From: DASXKD01 sp963707905
GTDB taxonomy: Bacteria > Actinomycetota > Actinomycetes > Streptosporangiales > Streptosporangiaceae
Length of the DNA stretch: 64,000 nt
Assembly: GCA_963707905.1 (NCBI GenBank)
Contig: CAVPSA010000026.1
Location: 62,001 to 126,000 of the forward strand
Direction: 5' to 3'
Shown here: positions 33,451 through 42,525 of the stretch, one piece after another
How the letters are laid out: each line of letters starts with the position of its first letter
Position numbering within the stretch: the stretch's first letter is position 1
Program-made: the position numbers and the translations under genes
The notes under the pieces: generated by a model
Seen by the model: only the letters and a program-made list of their open reading frames with translations
Told to the model about the DNA's origin: nothing
The model's database searches: none

Positions 33451-34902
33451 ATGTTCCGCAACACGATGCCGCGGTATGAGATCCTCTCCACCGACGCGGT
33501 CGGGGTGCTTGAGCGCGGCTGGCGCCGCATCGTGAGCGAGATCGGCGTCCAGTTCGCCAAGCCGGAGGCCGTCGAACTGTTCCGCAAGGCCGGCCAGCAG
33601 GTGGACGGCGACGTGGTCAAGTTCGACCCGGACTTCGTGCTCGAGCAGGTCGCCAAGGCGCCGCGCGAGTTCGACGTGCAAGCCCGCAACCCGGCCAACA
33701 GCGTGCACATCGGCGGCGACGACATGGTGTTCGGCGCGGTGTACGGGTCGCCGTTCATCCGGGAGGGCGAGGTCCGCAGGGACGCCACGCTGGACGACTT
33801 CCACCGCCTGGCGATGCTCGCCCAGTCCTTCCCCGAACTGGACTCCGCGGGCGGGGTGATCTGCGAGCCCAACGACGCCCCGCTGGACTCACGGCACCTC
33901 GACATGATCTACGCCCTGCAGACCCTGACCGACAAGATCTACATGGGCAACGTGGTCTCCGGGCCCAACGCGGCCGACACGATCGCGATGACCTCGATCC
34001 TGTTCGGCGGCCTGGAGAAGGGCCGTGCCAGCATCGAGCAGACCCCGGCCACGATCTCGCTGATCAACTGCAACTCGCCGTTGCGCTGGGACGACCGGAT
34101 GCTGGACGCCCAGTTCGAGTACTGCGCGGCGAACCAGCCGGTGGTGCTCACCCCGTTCCTGCTCATGGGCGCCATGTCCCCGGTCGCGATCCCGGCCGCG
34201 CTGGCGCAGCAGCTTGCCGAGGCGCTCACCGGCATCGCGCTGGCGCAGCTCATCCGCCCCGGCTGCCCGGTGATCTTCGGATCGTTCCTGTCCAACATCG
34301 ACATGCAGTCCGGGTCGCCCAGCTTCGGCACCCCCGAGTCGGCGATCGGCCTGCTCTGCACCGGGCAGCTTGCCCGGCACTACGGGCTGCCGTTCCGCAC
34401 CGGCGGCGGGCTCAACTCCAGCCAGACCGCGGACGCGCAGGCGGCCTACGAGGCGCTGATGACGCTGCTGCCCACGTTCCTCGCGGGCACGAACTTCGTC
34501 ATGCACGCCGCCGGGTGGCTGGAAGGCGGCCTGGTGAGCTGCTACGAGAAGTTCATCATCGACATCGAACTGCTGCGGATGCTGCGGGTGCAGTTCACCC
34601 CGCTGGAGATCGACGAGGCGTCGCTGGCGTTCGGCGCGCACGAGGAGGTCGGCCACGGCGGCCACTTCCTCGGTGCCGCGCACACGATGGAGCGGTTCCG
34701 CACCTGCTTCTACCGGCCGCTGCTGTCCTCCACCGCGAACTACGAGCGGTGGCTGAAACAGGGCGGCAAGGACGCCGTGGTGCGGGCCGGTGAGATCTGC
34801 CGCAAGACGCTGGCGGAGTACGAGGCGCCACCGCTGGACGAGGCGGTCCGCGAGGAACTGGCTGGCTACGTCGCCCGCCGCCGCGCCGAGCTCGGCGACT
34901 AG
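33451..34902 (+). CDS. MttB-superfamily corrinoid methyltransferase, non-pyrrolysine
   Basis: The 483-residue protein belongs to the trimethylamine methyltransferase superfamily (COG5598). It aligns by eye along its length: PRYEILSTDAVGVLERGWRRIVSEIGVQF, QTLTDKIYMGNVVSGPNAADT, NCNSPLRWDDRMLDAQFEYCAANQPVVLTPFLLMGAMSPV, LPFRTGGGLNSSQTADAQAAYEA. The region that carries pyrrolysine in archaeal MttB has an ordinary residue (NFVMHAAGWLEGGLVSCYEK), and there is no in-frame TAG. Non-Pyl members include glycine betaine, proline betaine and carnitine demethylases, so a quaternary amine is expected (inference). It is divergent from the corrinoid operon and followed with 1-nt overlap by a YtcJ amidohydrolase. 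Confidence 0.88.
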   Translation: MFRNTMPRYEILSTDAVGVLERGWRRIVSEIGVQFAKPEAVELFRKAGQQVDGDVVKFDPDFVLEQVAKAPREFDVQARNPANSVHIGGDDMVFGAVYGSPFIREGEVRRDATLDDFHRLAMLAQSFPELDSAGGVICEPNDAPLDSRHLDMIYALQTLTDKIYMGNVVSGPNAADTIAMTSILFGGLEKGRASIEQTPATISLINCNSPLRWDDRMLDAQFEYCAANQPVVLTPFLLMGAMSPVAIPAALAQQLAEALTGIALAQLIRPGCPVIFGSFLSNIDMQSGSPSFGTPESAIGLLCTGQLARHYGLPFRTGGGLNSSQTADAQAAYEALMTLLPTFLAGTNFVMHAAGWLEGGLVSCYEKFIIDIELLRMLRVQFTPLEIDEASLAFGAHEEVGHGGHFLGAAHTMERFRTCFYRPLLSSTANYERWLKQGGKDAVVRAGEICRKTLAEYEAPPLDEAVREELAGYVARRRAELGD

Positions 34903-36578
34903 TGGCCGCCGAAGGCCCGGCCGACCTGGTGCTGACCGGGGGAGCCGTCTACACGCTCGACGCCGCCCGGTCCTGGGCGCAGGCGGTCGCGATCTCCGGC
35001 GGGCGGATCGCGGCCGTGGGCACCGACGCTGACATGCGGCCCTACGTGGGCCCGCACACCGAGGTGGTCAACCTGCGCGGCCGGATGCTGCTGCCCGGGT
35101 TCCAGGACGCGCACGTGCACGCGTCCGGCGGCGGCCTGGAGCGCAGCCAGTGCGACCTGACCGGCGAGCACACCCGGCAGGGCTACCTGGCGGCGATCCG
35201 CTCCTACGCCGACCGCAACCCCGGCGCGGCCTGGATCACCGGCGGCGGCTGGGGGATGGACGTGTTCCCCGGCGGCGTGCCAAGCAAGGACGACCTCGAC
35301 CAGGTGGTCCCCGACCGGCCGGTGTTCCTGTCCAACCGCGACCACCACGGCGCCTGGGTGAACTCGCGGGCACTCGCGCTTGCCGGGGTGGACGCCGCGA
35401 CCCCGGACCCCCCGGACGGCCGGATCGAGCGGACCGCGGCCGGCGAGCCACAGGGCACGCTGCACGAGGGCGCGATGAACCTGATCCGGCGGGTGGCGCC
35501 AACGGTCACCCTGGACGAGCAGGTGGCCGGCATCCTGGAGGGCCAGCGGTACCTGCATTCGCTCGGCATCACCGCCTGGCAGGAGGCGATCGTCGGCGAG
35601 TACGCGGTGGTGCCCGACTGCTTCGGCGCGTACCGCGAGGTCGAGCGGCAGGGCCTGCTGACCGCCCGGGTCACCGGCGCGCTCTGGTGGCAGCGCGCGG
35701 CCGGGCTGTCACAACTGGATTTTCTGACCGAACGACGGTCCATCGCTGACGGCTCCCGGTTCCGCACCACCAGCGTGAAAATCATGCAGGACGGCGTCTG
35801 CGAGAACTTCACCGCCGCCATGCTGAGTCCCTACCTCGACGGGCACGGCCACCAAACCGGGGGGACCGGCACCAGCTTCTTCGACCCCGAGGAACTGAAA
35901 GAGGCGGTCACGGCCATCGACGCCCGGGGCTTCCAGGTGCACATCCACGCGATCGGGGACCGGGCGGTCCGCGAGGCGCTGGACGCGATCGCCGCCGCCC
36001 GTCACGCGAATGGGCCAACCCAGGGGCGGCATCACATCGCGCATATCCAGGTCGTCCACCCCGAGGACGTGCCCAGGTTCCGCGACCTTGCGGTGCTGGC
36101 CAACTGCCAGCCGCTGTGGGCCAGCAACGAGCCACAGATGACCGAGCTGACCCTGCCGTTCCTCGGCCCGGAGCGGTCCGCGTGGCAGTACCCGTTCGGC
36201 AGCCTGGCCCGGTCCGGCGCGCAACTGTGCTTCGGCAGCGACTGGCCGGTGTCCAGCCCGAACCCCATGTGGGAGATGCACACGGCGGTGAACCGGACCA
36301 CCGCGCCTGACTACCCGTTCCGCGGCCCCGACACCGGTACCCCGTTCCTGCCCGGCGAGCGGATCGGCCTGCCCGCCGCGCTCGCCGCCTTCACCATCGG
36401 CTCCGCCTACGTCAATCACGACGAGCGGGACGCGGGCTCGGTCGAGCCCGGCAAGCGCGCCGACCTCGCGGTGCTCGACCGCGACCTGTTCGCCCAGCCC
36501 GCCGCCGAGATCGCGCTCGCCGAGGTGGACCTGACCCTGGTGGACGGCACCGTGGTCCATGCCCGCCCCGGCGCCTGA
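34902..36578 (+). CDS. YtcJ-like metal-dependent amidohydrolase
   Basis: The 558-residue member of the amidohydrolase superfamily (amidohydrolase_3, YtcJ type) shows the metal-binding DAHVHASGG, the middle HIHAIGDRAV and HHIAHIQVV segments, and the late FGSDWPVSSPNPM. These enzymes hydrolyse C-N bonds; their substrates are often unknown. The stop of mttB and the GTG start share one base (TAGTG), so the two are co-translated. A natural reading is that it releases a methylated amine from an amide or cyclic precursor for MttB (inference). No signal peptide is seen. Confidence 0.85.
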   Translation: MAAEGPADLVLTGGAVYTLDAARSWAQAVAISGGRIAAVGTDADMRPYVGPHTEVVNLRGRMLLPGFQDAHVHASGGGLERSQCDLTGEHTRQGYLAAIRSYADRNPGAAWITGGGWGMDVFPGGVPSKDDLDQVVPDRPVFLSNRDHHGAWVNSRALALAGVDAATPDPPDGRIERTAAGEPQGTLHEGAMNLIRRVAPTVTLDEQVAGILEGQRYLHSLGITAWQEAIVGEYAVVPDCFGAYREVERQGLLTARVTGALWWQRAAGLSQLDFLTERRSIADGSRFRTTSVKIMQDGVCENFTAAMLSPYLDGHGHQTGGTGTSFFDPEELKEAVTAIDARGFQVHIHAIGDRAVREALDAIAAARHANGPTQGRHHIAHIQVVHPEDVPRFRDLAVLANCQPLWASNEPQMTELTLPFLGPERSAWQYPFGSLARSGAQLCFGSDWPVSSPNPMWEMHTAVNRTTAPDYPFRGPDTGTPFLPGERIGLPAALAAFTIGSAYVNHDERDAGSVEPGKRADLAVLDRDLFAQPAAEIALAEVDLTLVDGTVVHARPGA

Positions 36579-36920
36579 CCGCGTGCGGCTCAGGCCAGGC
36601 CCCCTCAACCGGCACGCTCGGCCGAGAGGTCATCAGCGTCTCCGGCCATGATTACGACGTCGGCACCGCTGTCATCGTGGCAAGGGCATCATGGCCAGGA
36701 AGCAGCGCCCAGCCCGCCGCATTGCCGACCGCCTCCGCCGGTCCGGGCCGCGCCGGAGCGGACTACTGCTGGTTTTACTGCCGGGACCTAGGGCACCCGG
36801 GAAGGGCACTTTCGACCCTAAGGAGTGGTGTCCGCCGCGTGAACCGTGGTAAGTGCTGGTGCGGACGGCTGCGCAAACAGTGATCAGGCGAAGCACCTGC
36901 AGGGGTCGCGGAGGCGTGCA
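36579..36920. other. Intergenic region before the oxidoreductase operon
   Basis: These 342 bases hold the putative promoter of the downstream operon, including two box-like motifs listed separately. A 53-codon frame starting at an ATG at 36691 is basic and low in complexity, and I do not consider it supported. Confidence 0.4.
36783..36820 (+). promoter_or_regulatory. Two DosR/OsdR-like boxes upstream of the 2-oxoacid oxidoreductase
   Basis: GGGACCTAGGGC (from 36783) and GGGCACTTTCGACCCTA (36804-36820) resemble the GGGAC..GGCCC pattern of DevR/DosR and Streptomyces OsdR operators, from memory of those consensus sequences. They lie 100-140 bp upstream of the first start codon. Control by low oxygen or redox would fit the oxygen-sensitive ferredoxin enzymes. 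Confidence 0.3.
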
Positions 36921-37964
36921 ATGTCAGCGACAGTGAGTGAAGCGGTTGCCGGGGCGGATGTCCTTCCCGGTGCGGGCGACGATGGCTTCTTTGGTATCCG
37001 GTTCGAGTCGATCGGGGGGCTCGGCGCCCACCTCGCCGGGAAGATTCTCGCCGAGGCCGGCGTCCTGCGGCAGGGCCTGAACGGCGCGCACTTCTCTTCC
37101 TACGGCTCGGAGAAGAAGGGCACGCCGCTGAAGTCGTTCGTGCGCTTCTGCCCAGGCGACCGCGATGTCCGCACGAGCAGCCCGATCGAGAACCCGCAGG
37201 TGATCGCGGTCTTCCACGAGGTACTGGCCCGCTCATTCGACGTGGCCGCCGGCCTGCCCGCGACCGGCACCCTGATCATGAACACGCGCCGCAGCCCCGA
37301 GGAGATCCGTGCGGAGCTGAACCTTCGCTCGGGCACGGTGGCAGTGCTCGACGCGCTCGGCATCGCGCTCGAGGAGAAGACGCGGGTGAACACGGCAATG
37401 CTCGGCGCCGTCGCCCGCATCTGCCCGTTCCTCGATCCCGGCGCGCTGAAGGAGACAATCCGCAAGCAGTTCTCCGCCCGCTACGCCCACCTCATCGAGG
37501 CGAACCTCCGCACGTTCGACCGCGGCTACGCCGAGCTGCGGATCATGACCTGGAATCCCGCGCCCGGCGATCCCGGCCGGCCGGTACAGCGGGCCGCGCC
37601 CGCGTTCGGGTACCTCGACGCGCCGATCGGCGGCGTCATCCTCGACTCGGGCAACAGCATCCTCAAGAACCTGACCACGTCGCGGCAGGGCTTCCTTCCC
37701 GCCTACGACGCCGATACATGCATCCACTGCGGAATCTGCGACATCGTCTGCCCCGATCTCTGCTTCGTGTGGTCAGACGACGAGGACAGGCAGCCCGCGG
37801 TGAAGCTGCTCGGCATCGATTACCACTACTGCAAGGGCTGCCTGAAGTGCGTCGACGCGTGCCCGACCGGCTCGCTCACCGAACTCCGCGAAGAGGACGG
37901 CTGGGCCGAGGAAAATCGCGTACCGCTTTTCGGCTGGCTCGAGGACGAGAGGGGGGCCGTCTGA
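36921..37964 (+). CDS. 2-oxoacid:ferredoxin oxidoreductase, fused gamma and delta subunits
   Basis: The 347-residue protein joins a gamma-type domain (GIRFESIGGLGAHLAGKILAEAGVL...; residues about 20-210) to a bacterial ferredoxin domain. That domain has two 4Fe-4S motifs, CIHCGICDIVCPD and CKGCLKCVDACPTG (residues about 270-320). It would pass electrons from the TPP-containing catalytic subunit to ferredoxin. GGAGG precedes the ATG. It overlaps the alpha-beta gene by one base (TGATG). The codon choice looks slightly different from that of neighbouring clusters, so the whole operon may have been acquired (inference). Confidence 0.85.
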   Translation: MSATVSEAVAGADVLPGAGDDGFFGIRFESIGGLGAHLAGKILAEAGVLRQGLNGAHFSSYGSEKKGTPLKSFVRFCPGDRDVRTSSPIENPQVIAVFHEVLARSFDVAAGLPATGTLIMNTRRSPEEIRAELNLRSGTVAVLDALGIALEEKTRVNTAMLGAVARICPFLDPGALKETIRKQFSARYAHLIEANLRTFDRGYAELRIMTWNPAPGDPGRPVQRAAPAFGYLDAPIGGVILDSGNSILKNLTTSRQGFLPAYDADTCIHCGICDIVCPDLCFVWSDDEDRQPAVKLLGIDYHYCKGCLKCVDACPTGSLTELREEDGWAEENRVPLFGWLEDERGAV

Positions 37965-40255
37965 TGGCCTTCGTCGCACCGCCAAGGCCGAGGACCGGCC
38001 TCGCCGCGCAAGCTGTCGGGTTCCACACCGGCAACGAGATGGCTGCGCTGTCCGCGAAGCAGATCCACTTCCACCTGATGGGCTACTACCCGATCACGCC
38101 CTCGACGGAGATCGCCGAGTTCCTCGACGAGATGAAGGCCGCCGGTGAGCACGACATCGTGATGGTGCCTGCCGACGGCGAGCACAGCGCGGCCGGCATC
38201 TGCTACGGCGCCACCACCGGCGGCGGGCGTGTCTTCAACGCGACCAGCGCCCAGGGGCTGCTCTACTCACTGGAGCAGCTGCCGGTGCAGTCGGGGACGC
38301 GCTACCCGATGCTGCTCGACGTCGCCACGCGCGCCGTGAGCGGCCCGCTCGACATCCGCGGCGACCACTCCGACATCTACTACGCGCTGAACACCGGCTG
38401 GCTGATCTTCATGGCGCGCGACCCGCAGGCCGTCTACGACCTGAACCTCATCGCGCTGCGTGCCGCCGAGCGCGCTGACGTGCGGCTGCCCGCGATCGTG
38501 GCCTTCGACGGCTTCTTCACCAGCCACCAGAAGCGCCGCGTCTCGATCTTCGAAGACGACGCGACCGTGCGGGACTGGCTGGGCCCCGTGCCGGAGACGG
38601 TGACCGCGCTCGATCCCCGGCACCCCGTGACGATCGGGCCGTACATGAACGACCCCGACCTGATCAACAACAAGTACCAGCTCGAGCGGGCGATGGACGC
38701 CGCGCAAGCTGCGCTCCCCGGCATCATCGCCGAATACGAGGCACTGAGCGGCCGCCGCTACGACCCCGTCGACCTGTACCGCATGGACGACGCCGAGGTC
38801 GCGGTTTTCCTGATGAACTCGGCCGCGGAGACCGCGAAGGACGCCGCCGACCGGCTGCGCGCCAAGGGCGTCCGCGCCGGCGTCATCAGCCCCAACGTGA
38901 TCCGCCCGTTCCCCGCGGATGCGATCCGCGAGGCGCTGCGCGGGGTGCGGGCCGTCGTAATCGGCGAGCGCTCCAGCTCCTTCGGCGCGCACGGCGCCAA
39001 CATCACGCACGAGGTGAAGTCCGCGCTGAAAGACGACCCGGAGAACCGCACCCTCTGCCTTAGCCGCGTCTACGGCCTGGGCGGGCGCGACTTCTACGCC
39101 GAGGACGCCGAGGCGTTCTTCCGGCTCGCGCAGGACGCCGCCGAGCGCGGCAAGGTGGAGGTGCCGTTCGACTACTACGGCGTGGAGCCAGGCGATCCCG
39201 CCAAGCCGCGGCCGCGCCGCGGCGCGCCACCACTCACTCGTGCGGAGACGACGAGCGGGCTGCTCAAAGTGGAGCCGGGCCCGAACGGTCAGCTCAAGGT
39301 CGACGCGCCGCCCTACTGGCAGCTCGCCACCAAGCCGAAGCGGCTGGTGCCCGGCCATGGGGCCTGCCCCGGCTGCGGCATCTTCCCTGCGCTCGACCAG
39401 TTCCTTCGGGGCATCGAGGGCGACGTCGTCGTGCTCTACCAGACGGGCTGCGCAATGGTCGTCACCACCGGCTACCCCTACACCTCGCACCGCATCACCT
39501 ACGTGCACAACCTCTTCCAGAACGGCGCCGCCGCGCTGAGCGGGCTCGTGGAGATGTTCCACGAGCGCGTGCGCCGGGGCGAACTTCCCGCCGGCGAGGA
39601 CATCACGTTCGTGATGGTCACCGGCGACGGTGGCATGGACATCGGAATGGGCGCCGCGATCGGAGGCGCGCTCCGCAACCACGGGATGATCATCGTCGAG
39701 TACGACAACCAGGGCTACATGAACACGGGCAGCCAGCTCAGCTATTCGACGCCGCTCGGCCACATGACATCGACGAGTCACGTTGGCCCCGCCGAGGTTG
39801 GCAAGGCCTTCCATCACAAGGACACCCCGCAGATCATGGCGGCGACCAACATCCCGTACGTCTTCACGGGTGTCGAGGGCTTCCCCGACGACCTCGTGCC
39901 GAAGGCCGTCAAGGCGCAGTGGTACGCGAAGCACCAGGGCATGGCCTACGGGAAGGTGCTGATCTCCTGTCCGCTGAACTGGAAGACCGAGGACCGCGTC
40001 GGCGTGGACATCGTGCAGGCCGCGGTCGACTCCTGCTTCTTCCCGCTGTACGAAATCGAGCGCGGCGTCACCCGCATCAGCTACGACCCGGATCCGATCG
40101 GGCGGCGCGTGCAGGTCGCCGACTGGCTGAAGCTGATGGGCAAGACGAAGCACCTGTTCAAGCCCGGCAACGAGGCGCTGCTTGCGTCGATCGAGGCCGA
40201 GGTGGAGCGCCGCTGGCTGCGGCTCAAGGCAAAAGACGAGAACCCACTCTTGTGA
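37964..40255 (+). CDS. 2-oxoacid:ferredoxin oxidoreductase, fused alpha-beta subunit
   Basis: The 763-residue protein fuses the alpha pyrimidine-binding part (GYYPITPSTEIAEFLDEMK, FNATSAQGLLYSLEQLP, DIRGDHSDIY) to the beta TPP/FeS part (GHGACPGCGIFPALDQFL; TPP-binding GDGGMDIGMGAAIGG...DNQGYMNTG). Together with the upstream gamma-delta protein it is a complete pyruvate-type oxidoreductase, decarboxylating a 2-oxoacid to acyl-CoA with reduced ferredoxin or running in reverse. Pyruvate is the likeliest substrate, but 2-ketoglutarate or branched acids cannot be excluded. Fused alpha-beta enzymes of this kind are usually oxygen-sensitive. Confidence 0.85.
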   Translation: MAFVAPPRPRTGLAAQAVGFHTGNEMAALSAKQIHFHLMGYYPITPSTEIAEFLDEMKAAGEHDIVMVPADGEHSAAGICYGATTGGGRVFNATSAQGLLYSLEQLPVQSGTRYPMLLDVATRAVSGPLDIRGDHSDIYYALNTGWLIFMARDPQAVYDLNLIALRAAERADVRLPAIVAFDGFFTSHQKRRVSIFEDDATVRDWLGPVPETVTALDPRHPVTIGPYMNDPDLINNKYQLERAMDAAQAALPGIIAEYEALSGRRYDPVDLYRMDDAEVAVFLMNSAAETAKDAADRLRAKGVRAGVISPNVIRPFPADAIREALRGVRAVVIGERSSSFGAHGANITHEVKSALKDDPENRTLCLSRVYGLGGRDFYAEDAEAFFRLAQDAAERGKVEVPFDYYGVEPGDPAKPRPRRGAPPLTRAETTSGLLKVEPGPNGQLKVDAPPYWQLATKPKRLVPGHGACPGCGIFPALDQFLRGIEGDVVVLYQTGCAMVVTTGYPYTSHRITYVHNLFQNGAAALSGLVEMFHERVRRGELPAGEDITFVMVTGDGGMDIGMGAAIGGALRNHGMIIVEYDNQGYMNTGSQLSYSTPLGHMTSTSHVGPAEVGKAFHHKDTPQIMAATNIPYVFTGVEGFPDDLVPKAVKAQWYAKHQGMAYGKVLISCPLNWKTEDRVGVDIVQAAVDSCFFPLYEIERGVTRISYDPDPIGRRVQVADWLKLMGKTKHLFKPGNEALLASIEAEVERRWLRLKAKDENPLL

Positions 40256-40262
40256 GAGATCA

Positions 40263-41099
40263 ATGGACACCACGGCACGAATCATCGAGAAGCGTGACCT
40301 GACCGACGTCACCAAGCTGTTCGTCGTCCACGCCCCGCTCGCGGCGCACAACGCGGCGCCCGGCCAGTTCGTTATCGTGCGGGTCACCGAGACCGGCGAG
40401 CGGATCCCGATCAGCATGACCGACTTCAGCCGGGCCGACGGCACGATCACGATCGTCGTCCAGAAGGTCGGGCGCACCAGTGCGCTCGTCTGCCAGATGC
40501 GGGTGGGAGACGTCTTCCTCGACTTCGCCGGCCCCCTCGGCCTGGAGGTGCCACTCCCCGAGAAGGGCCACGCGGTGCTGATCGGCGGCGGCTTCGGGAC
40601 CGGCGCGGTGTACCCGCTGGCCCGTGAGCTGCGCTCGCGCGGCGTGCGGGTGTCGTCCATCGTCGGCGCCCGGACCCGCGAGTTGCTGATTCTCGACGAC
40701 CTGCTGGCGACGGAGAGCGACGAGGTGCATGTGTGCACCAACGACGGTTCCGTCGGCTACCACGGCTTCGTCACCGGACGCCTGGAGGAGCTGATGGACG
40801 CGGGCGCCGGGTTCACACACTGCTTCGCGGTGGGCCCGATGCCGATGATGCGCGCCGTCGCGAACACGGCGAAGAGCCGCGGCCTGCCCGCCATGGTCTC
40901 GCTCGACCCACTGATGGTGGACGGGACGGGCATGTGCGGCGGCTGCCGCGTGAGCGTCGGCGGCAAATCGTTTTTCGCTTGCGTGGACGGCCCGTTCTTC
41001 GACGCGCACCAGGTGGACTTCGACGAGGCGGACGACCGCTTGACGACCTATAAAGAGCAAGAAGACCTGGCCTGCGAGCTGGCGGGACTGGGGAGGTAA
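40263..41099 (+). CDS. nfnA: NfnA-like ferredoxin-NADP+ reductase subunit (PyrK/SudB type)
   Basis: The 278-residue protein has an N-terminal FAD-binding barrel, an NAD-binding domain (AVLIGGGFGTGAVYPLARELRSRG) and a C-terminal 2Fe-2S motif (DGTGMCGGCRVSVGGKSFFACVDGP), as in the alpha subunit of NADH-dependent ferredoxin:NADP+ oxidoreductase. It is followed immediately by the partner large subunit. The complex would bifurcate electrons between NADH, NADPH and ferredoxin, linking the adjacent 2-oxoacid oxidoreductase to the pyridine nucleotide pool. Confidence 0.85.
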   Translation: MDTTARIIEKRDLTDVTKLFVVHAPLAAHNAAPGQFVIVRVTETGERIPISMTDFSRADGTITIVVQKVGRTSALVCQMRVGDVFLDFAGPLGLEVPLPEKGHAVLIGGGFGTGAVYPLARELRSRGVRVSSIVGARTRELLILDDLLATESDEVHVCTNDGSVGYHGFVTGRLEELMDAGAGFTHCFAVGPMPMMRAVANTAKSRGLPAMVSLDPLMVDGTGMCGGCRVSVGGKSFFACVDGPFFDAHQVDFDEADDRLTTYKEQEDLACELAGLGR

Positions 41100-41104
41100 G
41101 CGCC

Positions 41105-42523
41105 ATGCCTATCGTGTATCCGCATAAGACCGCGATGCCGTGCCGTGACCCGGAGGAGCGCCGCCGGAGCTGGGACGAGGTCGCCGAGGGCTACACCGTG
41201 GAGCGTGCCATCGCCGAAGCGCGCCGCTGCCTGTCCTGCCAGGACCCCGTGTGCGAGCAGGGCTGCCCCGTCAATGTGCCGATCCGCGACTTCGTGCGCC
41301 ACGTCGCGATCGGGGACTTCGCGGGCGCCGCCGCCACGATCCGCCGCCGCAATCTGCTGCCCGCGATCTGCGGTCGCGTCTGCCCGGTCGAGCACCAGTG
41401 CGAGCTGCAGTGCGTGCTCTACCCCCATCAGGAGCCGGTCGGCATCGGCCGGCTGGAGCGCTTCGTCGCCGACTGGGAGCGCAAGCAGCCGAACGGCGGC
41501 GAGCACGCCGCGCCCGAGCTGTGGCGCGACCAGAAGGTCGCGATCGTTGGCTCGGGCCCGGCCGGCCTCACGGTGGCCAGCGACCTCGCACAGCTCGGCT
41601 ATCCCGTGACGATCTTCGAGGCGCTGCATGCGTTCGGCGGCGTCCTGCGCTACGGGATCCCCCAGTACCGTCTGCCGAAGGAGATCGTCGACGAGGACGT
41701 CGCGCACCTCAAGGCGCTCGGCGTGGAGTTCGTTCGCGACGTGATCATCGGCAAGACGGTCACCATCGACCAGCTCATCGACGAGTTCGGCTACTCGGCG
41801 GTCTTCGTCGGCACGGGCGCGGGCTCGCCGATCTTCATGAACATCCCCGGGGAGAACCTCAAGGGCATCTACTCGGCCAACGAGTTCCTCACCCGCGTCA
41901 ACCTGATGCACGCGTACTCGTTCCCCGAGTACGACACGCCTATCCGGCGGCCGAGGCGGGCCGCAGTGATCGGCGCCGGCGACACCGCGATGGATGCGGT
42001 GCGCTGCTCGATCCGCCTCGGCGCCGAGGAGGGCCACATCGTGTACCGCCGCTCCGAGAAGGAGAAGGGCGCGCGAGCGGAAGACTACGAGCGGGCGCGC
42101 GACGAGGGCGTGATCTTCGACTGGCTCACCCTCCCGAAGCGCTTCCTCGGCGATGAGAACGGGTGGGTCCGCGGCCTTGAGTGCATCCGTACCGAACTCG
42201 GCGAGCCCGATGAGTCGGGGCGGCGCCGCCCGGTGCCGGTGCCCGGCTCGGAGTTCACGATGGAGACCGACCTCGTCGTCATCGCCCTGGGCACGAACCC
42301 GAACCCGCTTATCCCGCGGACGACCACCGGACTCGACATCGACGGCCACGGCTGCATCGTCGCCAACCCGAAGACTGGCGCCACGAGCCGCGAAGGCGTG
42401 TTCGCCGGCGGCGACATCGTGACCGGCGCCGCCACCGTGATCCTGGCCATGGGCGCTGGCCGCAAGGCGGCGGCCGCCATCCACGACTACTTGCAACGCG
42501 ATGCCGCGCAGGAGGGAGCATAG
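41105..42523 (+). CDS. nfnB: NfnB-like glutamate-synthase-type flavoprotein
   Basis: The 472-residue protein has two N-terminal 4Fe-4S cysteine groups (CLSCQDPVCEQGCPVNVPI and CGRVCPVEHQCELQC), then FAD (VAIVGSGPAGLTVASDLAQLG) and NAD(P) (AAVIGAGDTAMDAVRC) domains as in GltD-type proteins. Beside the NfnA-like gene it is best read as NfnB rather than glutamate synthase, since no gltB is present. GGGGAGGTAAG gives a strong ribosome site. Confidence 0.88.
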   Translation: MPIVYPHKTAMPCRDPEERRRSWDEVAEGYTVERAIAEARRCLSCQDPVCEQGCPVNVPIRDFVRHVAIGDFAGAAATIRRRNLLPAICGRVCPVEHQCELQCVLYPHQEPVGIGRLERFVADWERKQPNGGEHAAPELWRDQKVAIVGSGPAGLTVASDLAQLGYPVTIFEALHAFGGVLRYGIPQYRLPKEIVDEDVAHLKALGVEFVRDVIIGKTVTIDQLIDEFGYSAVFVGTGAGSPIFMNIPGENLKGIYSANEFLTRVNLMHAYSFPEYDTPIRRPRRAAVIGAGDTAMDAVRCSIRLGAEEGHIVYRRSEKEKGARAEDYERARDEGVIFDWLTLPKRFLGDENGWVRGLECIRTELGEPDESGRRRPVPVPGSEFTMETDLVVIALGTNPNPLIPRTTTGLDIDGHGCIVANPKTGATSREGVFAGGDIVTGAATVILAMGAGRKAAAAIHDYLQRDAAQEGA

Positions 42524-42525
42524 TT

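Noticed and set aside
34480..34560. Possible pyrrolysine (amber) codon in the MttB-family gene
   Set aside because: The frame is open from 33451 to 34902 and the corresponding region uses ordinary codons; no pyl genes are in the window.
36691..36852. 53-codon frame upstream of the oxidoreductase operon
   Set aside because: It has a basic, low-complexity composition, no family features, and overlaps the likely promoter boxes.
41105..42523. Annotation as glutamate synthase small subunit (gltD)
   Set aside because: No gltB is present and the gene abuts an NfnA-like subunit, so NfnB is the better reading.
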